This document shows, one piece after another, positions 54,875-64,000 of a stretch of DNA of 64,000 nt; the first letter of the stretch is position 1; the number at the start of each line of letters is the position of its first letter. Position numbers and translations under genes: made by a program. The stretch is from Magicicada septendecula (lineage: Eukaryota; Arthropoda; Insecta; Hemiptera; Cicadidae). The notes under the pieces are model-generated. The model had not been told where the DNA came from. It searched no databases and was given only the letters and a program-made list of their open reading frames with translations. The DNA lies in NCBI GenBank assembly GCA_034769895.1, contig CM068370.1, forward strand, positions 43,016,844-43,080,843, read 5' to 3'.

Positions 54875-55420
54875 CAGTAGCGTGGCGTCCATGTAATCGC
54901 TGTTGCCCACGGGAATAAAAATAAAAAAAGAGAAAATAATTTAGTTACATAATACAGAATAAAATTTAGTTATTTAATAATTTGAAATCCGAACAATATT
55001 AGTAGCGAAACTTGAAGAAAAGAGTAGCATTGCTTTCGAACTGCTGGGCACTTGCAGCGTCTTGTGTTGCCGGATCAGACATCGGCAATGTTTTACTGCG
55101 TGTGGTCATTGACCTCGTAGTAGTTGTCACTGTACAAACTGTGGAGTGGGGGGAGACATTCGTCCACCCAATGTGTTGCCGCTGTATGAACCTCCAAAAC
55201 GCTCAGTTAGCAGCTGTGTTCGTTTTCGGAACTGGCGTGCAGCATATACTACGTACCTATTTGTGTTTTCTTTGTTTAATCATGTGTTTCTCTGTATTTA
55301 TTTTCTCTAAAAAGTGCCCTAAAAGAACAATGGTACAAAAAAATTTTAATTAATTTTTAGGTAAAGTTTTAGATCTGTCACAACCGGCAACAGGTGTTAT
55401 GTACCCACGCCACGCCACTG
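54875..55420. mobile_element. hAT-type MITE with 8-bp target duplication TCAGAACG
   Basis: It is 546 bp with ends CAGTAGCGTGGCGTCCATGT and ACCCACGCCACGCCACTG (inverted, one mismatch in the outer 14), and inner similarity CTGTTGCC / GGCAACAG. TCAGAACG is present at 54867-54874 and 55421-55428, the 8-bp duplication of the hAT superfamily. A 113-codon frame inside (55012-55353) shows no transposase motif and is probably fortuitous. Confidence 0.9.
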
Positions 55421-55428
55421 TCAGAACG

Positions 55429-55967
55429 TTAATTTTAAAAGTTGATGTTCAGTGTAAATAACAATAAGCTTATATAATTTTATATAATATAAAAGTATGA
55501 TATATTAACTCTTATAATACGTAGAAGCTGGCCAGGACCAAAGTAATAAGGCTTCTCTTTTACACAAGGTGTGAAACCTATTTTCTCCTAACAAAAGAAA
55601 TATAGACGCTATAAAGGAGGGTTTGCACGGAACTTGGTGCTTGTACGGTTGGTTAACACACTTTCAACACAAAGGGCTTAAACGCGCCCTTATGTATTAT
55701 GGGCGAAATCTGCGAGATGCGGGCAACCTCTGAATAGTTATAGTCATATTCTTAAATCTGTGTTTACAACGAAATATTGTTAATATTTTGTAATTTTACT
55801 GATTACAACAAAACTGAGACAAACGTGGATAGTGAATACCATCTCAGCTTAAAAAATAGGAGTTTCCTTTGAAAAAATAATCACGTTTGAACCACGGATA
55901 CAATTTGAATGTAAGACAGTCGATCAGTAGGTCTGATAGTAATGTTTGAGTCTCTTATTCTTATACT
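55429..55967. other. Intergenic stretch
   Basis: No gene recognised. Confidence 0.5.
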
Positions 55968-56640
55968 TTTTTTTGTATAAGGCCTACATGCCAGTTTCAA
56001 TTCTTTATTCTCTGTTCTTTTTTTTCTCCAATATTCCTTCAACTTTTCACTGTGTCTCTTCTTCCTGTCTTCAGTCCACTTTAAACCTGCGTTTTTCTCT
56101 CTCCTACCCTGGACTCCTTCCATTTTTAACACTTTTGCCCGAAAAACGTCTTTTTCAATTGCTTCTTCTGCGTGTATATTACTTTTATCTAAATCATTTT
56201 GGACTTCTTTTAATCCAACTTGATGTTTTGACTTCTTCCCCCACAGATATTTGAAGATCTGCTTTGTTAACATATTGTAGTCCATTCTATATAAATTTGC
56301 AAAAAATAGTAGTCTTCTTTTTCTCATTGTTTCTGTTATATTTTCTAAACTTTGATATACGCGTATTTCATCATTACTTCTTAATTTTCAATCTTCTGTA
56401 GTTTTTCGTGGGCCTAATATTTTCCTAATAATTCGTCTTTCCAATATTTCTAGTTTGTCTAAATTATAATTCAGTGCTAGACATTCACTTGCATATAGGC
56501 ATTCTGTCCTCACTACTGTACTGTAATACCTTATTTTCGCATTTTTAGATATGCACTTTTTATTGTAAAAACCTTTAGTTATACCACATTCCCTTTCCAT
56601 CTTATGAATCTTTTCTTCTGTAGCCATATATTCTTATACT
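55968..56640 (-). pseudogene. LINE family C, 3' end
   Basis: On the minus strand: KMERECGITKGFYNKKCISK, NAKIRYYSTVVRTECLYASE, LEILERRIIRKILGPRKT, then MRKRRLLFFANLYRMDYNML, TKQIFKYLWGKKSKHQVGLK and VLKMEGVQGRREKNAGLKWT. It is the same family as 29945-30404 and less damaged. The tail is ACAAAAAAAAGTATAAG. There is one frame interruption near 56330-56388, and it is 5' truncated. Confidence 0.83.
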
Positions 56641-56820
56641 TATTTACTTTACAATTTACAATGTGCAAAGCCACCATGTGTCCCATGTGCAGAGCAGAAC
56701 AACGGGGTGCAATCTGATCACATCGTTGGGTCTGGCGCTAGCGGGATTTTGAGGCACGCTTTGTCGTTCAGGAAAAATAAAATTACCAGAGTTGAAGTTT
56801 CTTTAAGGCAGCCTCAAAAC
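56641..56820. other. Spacer before 21-bp repeats
   Basis: Higher GC than the surroundings (TCGTTGGGTCTGGCGCTAGC); possibly the 5' part of the LINE relic that follows. Confidence 0.35.
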
Positions 56821-56904
56821 GTGGTGTAAAGCCACTGTCACGTGGTGTAACGGCGCTATCACGTGGCGTAAAGCCGCTGTCACGTGGTGTAACGCCGCTG
56901 TCAC
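56821..56904. repeat. Four 21-bp tandem repeats GTGGTGTAAMGCCGCTGTCAC
   Basis: Each unit contains CACGTGG at its junction (E-box-like CACGTG), with 1-3 differences between units. Confidence 0.9.
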
Positions 56905-57084
56905 GATGCTGTTTTTAATGCTGCTTGTTTTCGAAAGGAAAGCTCACATCCTTTTTGTCGGCGACGAGTACAGAGATAAAAAGACGGGTACGATTGATTT
57001 TCTGATCATTAAGAACGGCCGAAATCCGGATCTTTGATCCACTCAGTGTTACGGTGACCGTTCCACGGTGCTGGTAATTGTCAT

Positions 57085-57530
57085 GTGCGGATCAAAAGTA
57101 GAGGAATTTTCTTCGTGAACTGTTATCTGTTCCCTAATGACAGCATGGAGGTATATCCCGAGAAGCTTGAAACCTTCGAAGATACACACACAAACCTTAC
57201 AAGCCTTCACCACAGTACTCTGTGCCTGACGTTTAACAACCCGCGTTCAGGTAGACTCGAATTCCACTGATGATGGCAGCCAGTGCTGCTGCTGAAACTT
57301 TTGGTTTGTTTGTAAACCCTGGACCACGGCCAAACAGCCCGGTGCATACTTCTAATACTACTGACACCGGCCGTGAAACCCTTAGAACAATACTTCGAAG
57401 ATACAGTTCGTGACTTCTATGGCGGCCGTGCTATTTCTGGGGATTTTAATGCAACAGGTCGTGAGTGGGGGGATGCTCTATACAGATTCAAAGGGGAAGA
57501 TACTTCTGGAGACGGCGTCCAGGGTCAAAA
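57085..57530 (+). pseudogene. LINE apurinic endonuclease relic
   Basis: IFFVNCYLFPNDSMEVYPEK (57105-57165) and ISGDFNATGREWG (57434-57475) are the S/NCYL.PN and GDFNA..REWG motifs of an APE-type LINE endonuclease of the R1/I kind. The two are separated by a foreign stretch at about 57250-57400 (CTGATGATGGCAGCCAGTGC...CCTGGACCACGGCCAAACAG). No RT follows. Confidence 0.65.
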
Positions 57531-57540
57531 CATTTGATGA

Positions 57541-57974
57541 CTCCTTTAATTATCTTAATTTTTAGGCTGTTGTATTATTTTGTTAGCTATATCCACTAAT
57601 ATAGAACTCTTTTTTCAATTTACAAATAAGTTTATTACACAGCATTAGCGTGTACGTTTGAAATACGAACTATAGGAAAACAAATTCAGTCAATAAGTAC
57701 TTTGTAAACAATGTTTCAATAACTTTATTTTTATAGTATTATTGCCCTTTACTTTAATGGAACTTGGGACTGCTTTCAGCTGTTGTAAAGTTAGTGATGT
57801 TGATTAGTCTTATTTTGTTTTTCTTTTGTATGAAGCCGACCCGACCCTGAATCCCCTAAGCCAAATTCAAGATACGTTACTGGAATACTGGAAGCATGCC
57901 TAACTATCATTAAGAGCTTCCTCCTGAAAGCAGGAGGTAGGACGTTTGGACTTAATTTATTCTCTGTACCTTCC

Positions 57975-57975
<1 letters not shown>
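57541..57975. other. Intergenic stretch
   Basis: AT-rich; no gene recognised. Confidence 0.5.

Positions 57976-58029
<54 letters not shown>
57976..58029. repeat. Poly-T tract of about 54 bp
   Basis: An uninterrupted T run. As a poly-A tail it would mark the 3' end of a minus-strand retroposed sequence lying to its right (58030-58170), which reads AGGGCAGGGGAAGGTGTCGT then AAGCCACAACATATGGCGCT before the tail. Confidence 0.85.
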
Positions 58030-58031
<2 letters not shown>

Positions 58032-58171
58032 CGCCATATGTTGTGGCTTACGACACCTTCCCCTGCCCTTCTTCTGTCTACCAGTCTGTATGTCTTTACT
58101 TGAATCCTTATGCTGTTTCCAAAGATATCAAGTTTATGGCTTGAGGCAAATTCGTCCCACTAGCAATGTGC

Positions 58172-58308
58172 TTTGAGAAGGAAAAAAGTAATTTTCCCAT
58201 TAAGAGACAATAGTAGTCTGTCCCGATATAGTAGTCCCGTTGGACTACTCCCTGCACCCTGTAGTAGTCCCTGCTCTTTTCCTAATGGGGAAAATTTTCC
58301 AGCTTCAA
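58172..58308. mobile_element. Foldback/MITE-like element
   Basis: The left arm TTGAGAAGGAAAAAAGTAAT then TTTCCCATTAAGAG pairs with the complement of CTCTTTTCCTAATGGGGAAA then ATTTTCCAGCTTCAAA. The centre holds GTAGTCCCGTTGGACTAC, a perfect 7-bp hairpin. No clear target duplication. Confidence 0.5.
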
Positions 58309-58936
58309 ACACAACTGGCCTGGGAAAGTATTTCTGACAGTTTTAATTATCGCCCATAGTATATAAATTTATTTGTTGAACAGAAGAAGGCGAAACTAAA
58401 GCAGAAAATAAGGATCCGTAACCCTCGAATAGTCTAATAGCGTTGGAAAACAAGAGTTGGCCAAGGAAGGCCGACAGACCAGATTAAGACTAGGTAGCGT
58501 CGACGCGACGTTACCGGCCAGCCAACGTTGTGGGAGGGGGGGAGAGCACCGTCATCGAGATCATACACCCCCCTCATCAGCGGAGGCGTCACAGGTCTGC
58601 TCAACTCATTCACCTTCCTTCAAGTGTAGTGGAGTTAGAAGTCTATCAAAAGAAAAATGTGGCATTTGCATATATTGTTTATAGATATTTACGAAAAAAA
58701 TAGACTTTTTTGGATTCATCCGATTGTTAACGCTAGGCTTTAGAAAGGTTCATTCATATCCCTATTCATTGTTTTTTGCAAGGATGAATATACTTTTTTT
58801 AAATACTTCCGGACGAGTAGAAGATCATTCGATGGACTCACCGTCAGAATTGGGGACATGATACGTTATCAGGACACGAATATGAGAGTTACAGTCCATC
58901 CGGTGAAGATGTACGCTGCAACACTAAGATTAGTAT
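58309..58936. other. Intergenic stretch
   Basis: The ORF 58457-58684 is basic and without motifs. CCAACGTTG-rich sequence (58515-58530) has a partial counterpart at 59740-59830 (CATCCGATTGTYAACGC is shared), hinting at a low-copy repeat. Confidence 0.35.
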
Positions 58937-59469
58937 TGTTACGATGGTTTAACTGATCGTCGTATGGTACAGTGAAAAACAAAACACACGACACCAATTA
59001 AATCACTAAAAACCAGCATTAATTATCAAAATTAAACAATTTGTAATTAACAAGTTATTCAACAAGATTATACCCGTACAGTAATTCAGGTTAATCTGTC
59101 CACACAAATAATAATGTCAACTATAAGGAATTCCACACTATAATCACTTTTCACTAATACACCACTTGATTCGCACTGTGTAAATCGCCCGACATAAAAT
59201 TGAAACTAAGCGGCAGGTACGGGCTATTTATAGCCTGCACGGTTCCTTAAAGAGCAATCATAAATCTAGAAGGATACTTCAGCAGAAGGTTAGTTGGTTA
59301 GTTGTGAAGCTTGTCGAATAACACTATCGAATGTACGAGAATGTTCCGTATTACGTAACATTGCCCCGGCCGATGACGCACGTTAAGTGTCACATACAGA
59401 CACAAACATTACAGCTGGTTCTGTTGGGATAGCCGAGAAACGTGTAGGACTTTCTATAATGACGTAACA
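58937..59469 (-). mobile_element. Solo LTR copy F
   Basis: TGTTACGATGGTTTAACTGA to TCTATAATGACGTAACA (533 bp). The flanks GTAT (58933-58936) and GCAT (59470-59473) could be a target duplication with one change. The minus strand contains GCTATAAATAGCCC, a TATA box (about 59221-59234). Confidence 0.82.
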
Positions 59470-59923
59470 GCATAGTTGGTGTCCAAAAATTAATAGTTTT
59501 CTTCAAATTTTGATTCACAAACGGCACAAATGCGTAACAAAACAATGCTGTTCTTTTGGCTTGTTTGTTGCTATATTTTTCACACTTTACGTTCCAAATT
59601 TATCTGTGGCCTATTTCTTAACTTCCTTAATCAAAAGTTGAATATCCAAGGACTCGGACATTGCGAAGAAAACCAAAACACAAAAAAACGAAATGTCCTT
59701 GTTTAGTCCTTCAGTGTTACTAATGCATCAACTGACCGATCTCATCCGATTGTCAACGCCGCGTTGCAGCAGTCTCAGGGTTGGAAAAATGCAACGTTGG
59801 ACCAACGCTAGTCAGCGTCACGTTAACGCTCAGCCATGTGTGGAGGATCTTCTTCTGATAGTTCCTATCCGTTTCGGATGTTGGATATCATACAGACTAT
59901 TTTAACTTTCTGCACGGAAGAAG
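59470..59923. other. Intergenic stretch
   Basis: No gene recognised; see the shared short repeat noted for 58309-58936. Confidence 0.45.
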
Positions 59924-60580
59924 TCAGTTGTATTCACGCCAAACCAGGTCCTTATATTCCTCAACCATGAGATTTTCGGTCGCCCAACTCCTCTCTTTCC
60001 AAGTACTTTTCCCTGTAGTATGGACTGCAATAAGTAAAGTCTCTGTTCGTTTCTCATGAGATGTCCCAGATACTGAAAGCTTTCTTATCTTCACTGTGTT
60101 AATAACTTCCCTTTCTTTCTTCATCTTTTTAAGAACTTCAACATTAGTTATATGTGCTGTCCACGAAATGCTCAATATTCTACGGTAAAGCTACCTTTAG
60201 AAAGATTCCAATTTTTTAGTTGTGACTTCAGAGTCCAAGATTCTACACCGTAGAAGAGGAACGAGAATACGTAGCTGCGTAAAAGTCTCATCTTTGTGTT
60301 TATTGTTAAATCGTGACTTTTGAATAAACTGCTCAATCTAGTGTACACTGCTCTTGCCTTTTCAATTCTGCTCTTTATTTCTTGAGAGTGGGTCCCATTG
60401 TTCATTGACTATAGTACCAAGATATGTAAATTTGCTTACACGTCCAACTGGCCTTTGGTTTATATTAAGGGTGCAGTTTGTGAACTTGTTCTTGGATACA
60501 ATCATTAGGTTTGTTTTATTAACATTGATGTGCAGACTATATCTACGGCTGCTTTCTGTCACTCTATTCGTGTGTGTAGG
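59924..60580 (-). pseudogene. LINE family E RT thumb/C-terminal region
   Basis: On the minus strand: LHINVNKTNLMIVSKNKF, VGRVSKFTYLGTIVNEQWDP, EIKSRIEKARAVYTRLSSLF, MRLLRSYVFSFLFYGVESWT, then SISWTAHITNVEVLKKMKKE. The K-F-x-Y-L-G, LF-YG-ESWT and I-SW-.H motifs order as in LINE RT tails. Frame breaks occur near 60175 and 60400. It is 5' truncated at about 60580. Confidence 0.85.
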
Positions 60581-63084
60581 ATAATCGTGTTATACGTACA
60601 GTCTAACTGCCAATCGGAAACATAGCGTCGACCTTGTGTACCTAGCCTAAAGGGAAGGGACCTTACCCGAGACAAGCTGAAACAAAATAAGAGTCCAGCT
60701 AGATACCCCGGACTTGCCACACCCGTACAGACAAAGTTTGACCCACTTGGAGACTAACGACAATAATTACAATAAACTACAACAATAAAACAATAATAAC
60801 AATGAAAATAATAATCGACATAATAATAATAATAATGATAACTTGCCTTTTATTGAAGATTGCAATTATAGTAGAGGATTACGTGTGTCGCACAAACCGC
60901 TCACCTACAACAAAATAAACATCTTCATTAAGAACGTCTATGGCAGTAGTTCCCAAACTTTTCAATCCGCGGACCCCCACCAAAAAAATTTAAAAATTCC
61001 TGGACTCCGTCTAAGTTCTGAAATAAAACAAGCGGTAAATATGATAAAAGCACTAATATTTTAATTATAAAATTAATGTATTAAAATAAAATTCTCTTAA
61101 CTTGCAAAATTATAATATTAATGATATCAAACATAGTTTAGTGTGAACAATGAAGCTGCTTTTGAACAATTAGCTCTGCAATATTGGGTTTAACGTCTCA
61201 TAACTTCAATATTAAGTAACTCTTGACATCAAGTTTATTTCTTAACTTTGACTTTAAGTACGTGACCAGGGAGACTGCAGTTTCACACAAATATGTAGAG
61301 GAAAACACTGTTAAACACTTCAAAGCTCTTTTTTCGCAGTTCAGGGTTCAGGATAGTCAGTCATTACATATAACCAGAAGTCAGGGAGGTGTAATAGCGA
61401 AAACTGTAATTTTGATGAACTGTCAGTTGAAAGTCCTGCCAATGAATCTTCTTCTTGTAGTGTAAGAGAGAGTTCTAGTCAGTTCGGCTGGCAAACAGAT
61501 CTGCTACACAACACGATTTAAAGACACTATTAAAACCATTAGTTTTAGAATTACAAATAGTTCGAACCCCCCCCCCAAAGTACTGGAATCTTCTACTAAT
61601 TTTTTTAAGATTCTAAAATTTAAATTGTATTGTTCTGGTTATGTGCCGATGTTATGATGTTGTGATTCTGCTCGTTCGTATTTAATTATTCGTATTAGTT
61701 AATCTTGTAAAATCGGTTTAATAAAGTGTAATAAAAAAATTTTATTTTGATAACGAATTCTTTAATAGCTCTTCTTTGAACTGAGTGAGTTATTTAAATC
61801 GAAGCTCAGATACGAATTAGTCGGGTTGATTCCCTCGCAGGGGCACGTGGATAGGTGTAATTCGTCGTAGGTTCTAATGTTGCTGAAATAAACACAAGTT
61901 ATGTACTCACCATGTACTTACTGAGTTCGAAGGTCTAGTTCGTTAACAAACACATTAACAAGCGAATAGATAACTCGATTTTAATATATCAGAGTTAAAT
62001 GGTGCCACCTGTGGAAGTACTAATGGTTACCTAACACGTATCAGTATTGTCTATTAAATGAAAGTCGTCAACTCTTTTTCTGTTACACTGGATTTTATAA
62101 ACTGGAATTTATTAGTTGATATTTATAACTGGCTGTTTGCCTCGTTAATCATTGACATTATTGTTTATTAACTCTTACTGTCAGGGTAGTTAAACTATTT
62201 TTGGTTAAAATAAATTTTAAATATAGTATTGAATCTTTGTTCATTAGTTTTACAGATTTTTCGTGGTTCCTTTGAGACTGCAAGATACATAACAGAAATG
62301 TCTGTACTATTGTTTAAAATGAGTAGTAGGAACTGATTAGTATAAACAAAACTGCATTAAAAGTTTTTTTACAATTATTAACAAAGAATTATGAATTCGA
62401 CTACTGTCAACATTAAAGTTACTTCAGGCATACTGAACTGATATTTATAAACAAAACATCATTAAAAGTTTTTAAAGTCATTAACATGGAATTATAAATT
62501 CGACTATCGTCAACATTAAAGTTATTTCAGGCATGCTGAGTTGATACAAAGTATTATCTATTCTAAAATACTGTAATTTCTTAACCTATACATAACAAAA
62601 TACATAAATAATTGTAATTATAAATTCCTCTAATGTTCGTTATAAATTATCGTGTCCATTGAATGCTGAACTCTGGTCAGGTAAACAATTACGGTATATT
62701 GCTTAAATCGCTCTAGCTAAAATATTCAATGATTGTTTATGAATTGGAACAATCATAATCATAAGGTTAGATAAACCTTAATTAATCCCGAAACTTAATT
62801 AATCGTAGTTTATGTAATATAAACCAAAGCGGTTCTTCATAAACATGATAAGAGTTTATTTAATTGGAAATCACAGCTATGTTGAAATCGGCGTTATTTG
62901 AACCATTGCCAATCGCATCCTTTACCTGCTGTCCGAATGTATTGGAACTGAACGGCTACAGACCTTTCCTACTGCCATTCTTCATTGTTATCATAATCAT
63001 CGTTACGTACATATGGCTCCTGTTGATTTTCTGCTCCTGCTCTGTTGACATCCGATGTCAATATGATGGGATCATTGTCCTCCT
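60581..63084. other. Long intergenic stretch without a supported gene
   Basis: AAACAATAATAACAATGAAA-type low complexity lies at 60760-60840. A hAT-like end GGCAGTAGTTCCCAAACTTT...CCGCGGACCCCC is at 60942-60980. A poly-C run lies at 61568-61576. A direct duplication of about 120 bp (ACATTAAAGTTAYTTCAGGC, TTATWAATTCGACTAYYGTC) occurs at about 62350-62440 and 62450-62540. Short ORFs show no motifs. Confidence 0.5.
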
Positions 63085-63656
63085 TCAAAAGTGATGGACG
63101 TAGCAGTAAGGAAATTACAAGCAGAATTAGCCAGGCTAAAATTGCTTTCAACAAACAAAAAAACCTCTTCACTTCAAACACTGTCAGCCTAAAAATAAGG
63201 AAGAACCTAGTAACCTAGTAAAAACATACGTGTGGAGTGTTGCCATATACGGGAGCGAATCTTGGACAATTGGAGAAAGCGACAAGAAAAGATGCCAAGC
63301 ATTTGAGACCTGGTGCTACTGAAGAATATTCAAGATAAGCTGGAGGGAGAAGATAACGAATGAGGAGGTCTTTAGAAGAGCTCAAGTGGAGAAGAGCTTT
63401 CTACGAAATTTAAAAGGCAGAAGAGCTAAGTTTATAGGGCATATACTACGACACGATGGGTTGGTTAAGAGAATTACAGAAGGAACAATTGGAAGGAAGA
63501 ATCACAGAGGACGACCCCGTTTAGACTGCATGAATCAGCTTATGGTCGATATGAACTGCACATCATATTGTGAGTTGAAAAGAAAAGCAGAGAAGCGTGA
63601 AGAATGTCGAGCTGCGGCCAACCAGCCTATGGGGTGCTAACCTAGAAGAGAAGAGA
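63085..63656 (+). pseudogene. LINE family B 3' end
   Basis: SKEITSRISQAKIAFNKQKN, VWSVAIYGSESWTIGES-like sequence (frame-shifted) and an open C-terminal frame 63386-63640 with RRAKFIGHILRHDGLVKRIT, GRKNHRGRPRLDCMNQLM and AAANQPMGC. Its stop TAA is followed by CCTAGAAGAGAAGAG. It is collinear with the minus-strand copy 47103-48065 and 5' truncated. Confidence 0.85.
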
Positions 63657-64000
63657 TTGTCCTCCTGTGATGACAATATATATTCGTGTACATTCCTCGA
63701 CACATTCTACCTCATCTTATTTGTCACGGGACAGCTGTGATTCTATCCATGTGTTCGTACTGATATTTACCCCCTTTGTACATCTTCCACAACTTCTGTC
63801 CTTCCACTGTAAGGGTGTATGACACATTACTTTGACAAAATTGTGTCTGTGTCATATACGATAGGATGTACATGAGGTTTGCATACTTTTTTGTTACACG
63901 TTTAAATTAAAATTTTGAATTAATATTGTAAATTTCTTAACACATTTTGATTTTCTCTACGTTAGTATCGTTGCATCTCACTGAAAACACTTTACACTAA
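63657..64000. other. Terminal stretch, nothing recognised
   Basis: No ORF or repeat is seen up to the window edge. Confidence 0.5.

Noticed and set aside
55012..55353. 113-codon ORF as a host gene
   Set aside because: It lies inside a hAT MITE defined by TIRs and an 8-bp duplication and shows no recognisable domain.
62864..63181. Overlapping 70-76 codon ORFs with hydrophobic stretches
   Set aside because: They have no motifs and lie in both strands of the same AT-rich segment next to a LINE 3' end; chance frames are more likely.

Overview
The window looks like a transposon-dense stretch of an arthropod (probably insect) nuclear genome. Reasons: AT-rich spacers, long dinucleotide and trinucleotide microsatellites, predicted spliceosomal donor/acceptor sites, a tRNA-derived SINE, and fragments of nearly every class of animal mobile element. 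I found no host cellular gene, no rRNA and no bona fide tRNA. Almost all coding signal is transposon-derived and most of it is broken by frameshifts or stops.

Layout. 1-3851 is one end of a Maverick/Polinton-type virus-like DNA transposon: a GTPGLY-type protein running off the left edge, a packaging ATPase and a chromodomain integrase on the minus strand, then two small plus-strand genes. 4000-7110 is a field of nested minisatellites carrying (GT)n and (GA)n tracts. 7827-10150 holds solo LTRs of one gypsy-like family (TGTTACG...CGTAACA ends), one nested in another. 10600-13450 has a small element with a 53-codon ORF, a LINE fragment and a foldback element. 14891-16476 is a solo LTR with a perfect 4-bp target duplication.

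20202-22701 is a 2.5-kb element with CACTGGTC ends and a TAA target duplication. It carries a decayed gene that I recall as an arthropod-wide orphan family. It sits inside a dispersed repeat whose inverted copy at 43872-45937 lacks it, so the boundaries can be read by empty-site comparison. 25697-26864 is a second orphan transposase-like pseudogene. 28297-29902 is a PIF/Harbinger element with TTA target duplication and remnants of both its genes.

31406-41071 is a complete, very young Ty3/gypsy retrotransposon (LTRs about 1587 bp and nearly identical, TSD GGTT) inserted into the protease/pol region of an older gypsy element on the opposite strand. It is followed by a Penelope-like element with GIY-YIG endonuclease and a hammerhead-like 3' motif (41925-43871), a SINE (45949-46228) and another solo LTR.

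47103-64000 contains several LINE families, a mariner pseudogene, a hAT-type MITE with an 8-bp TSD, more solo LTRs, foldback elements and long homopolymer/trinucleotide tracts. The main value of the window is this nested insertion stratigraphy, including two orphan transposase-like families attached to definable elements.
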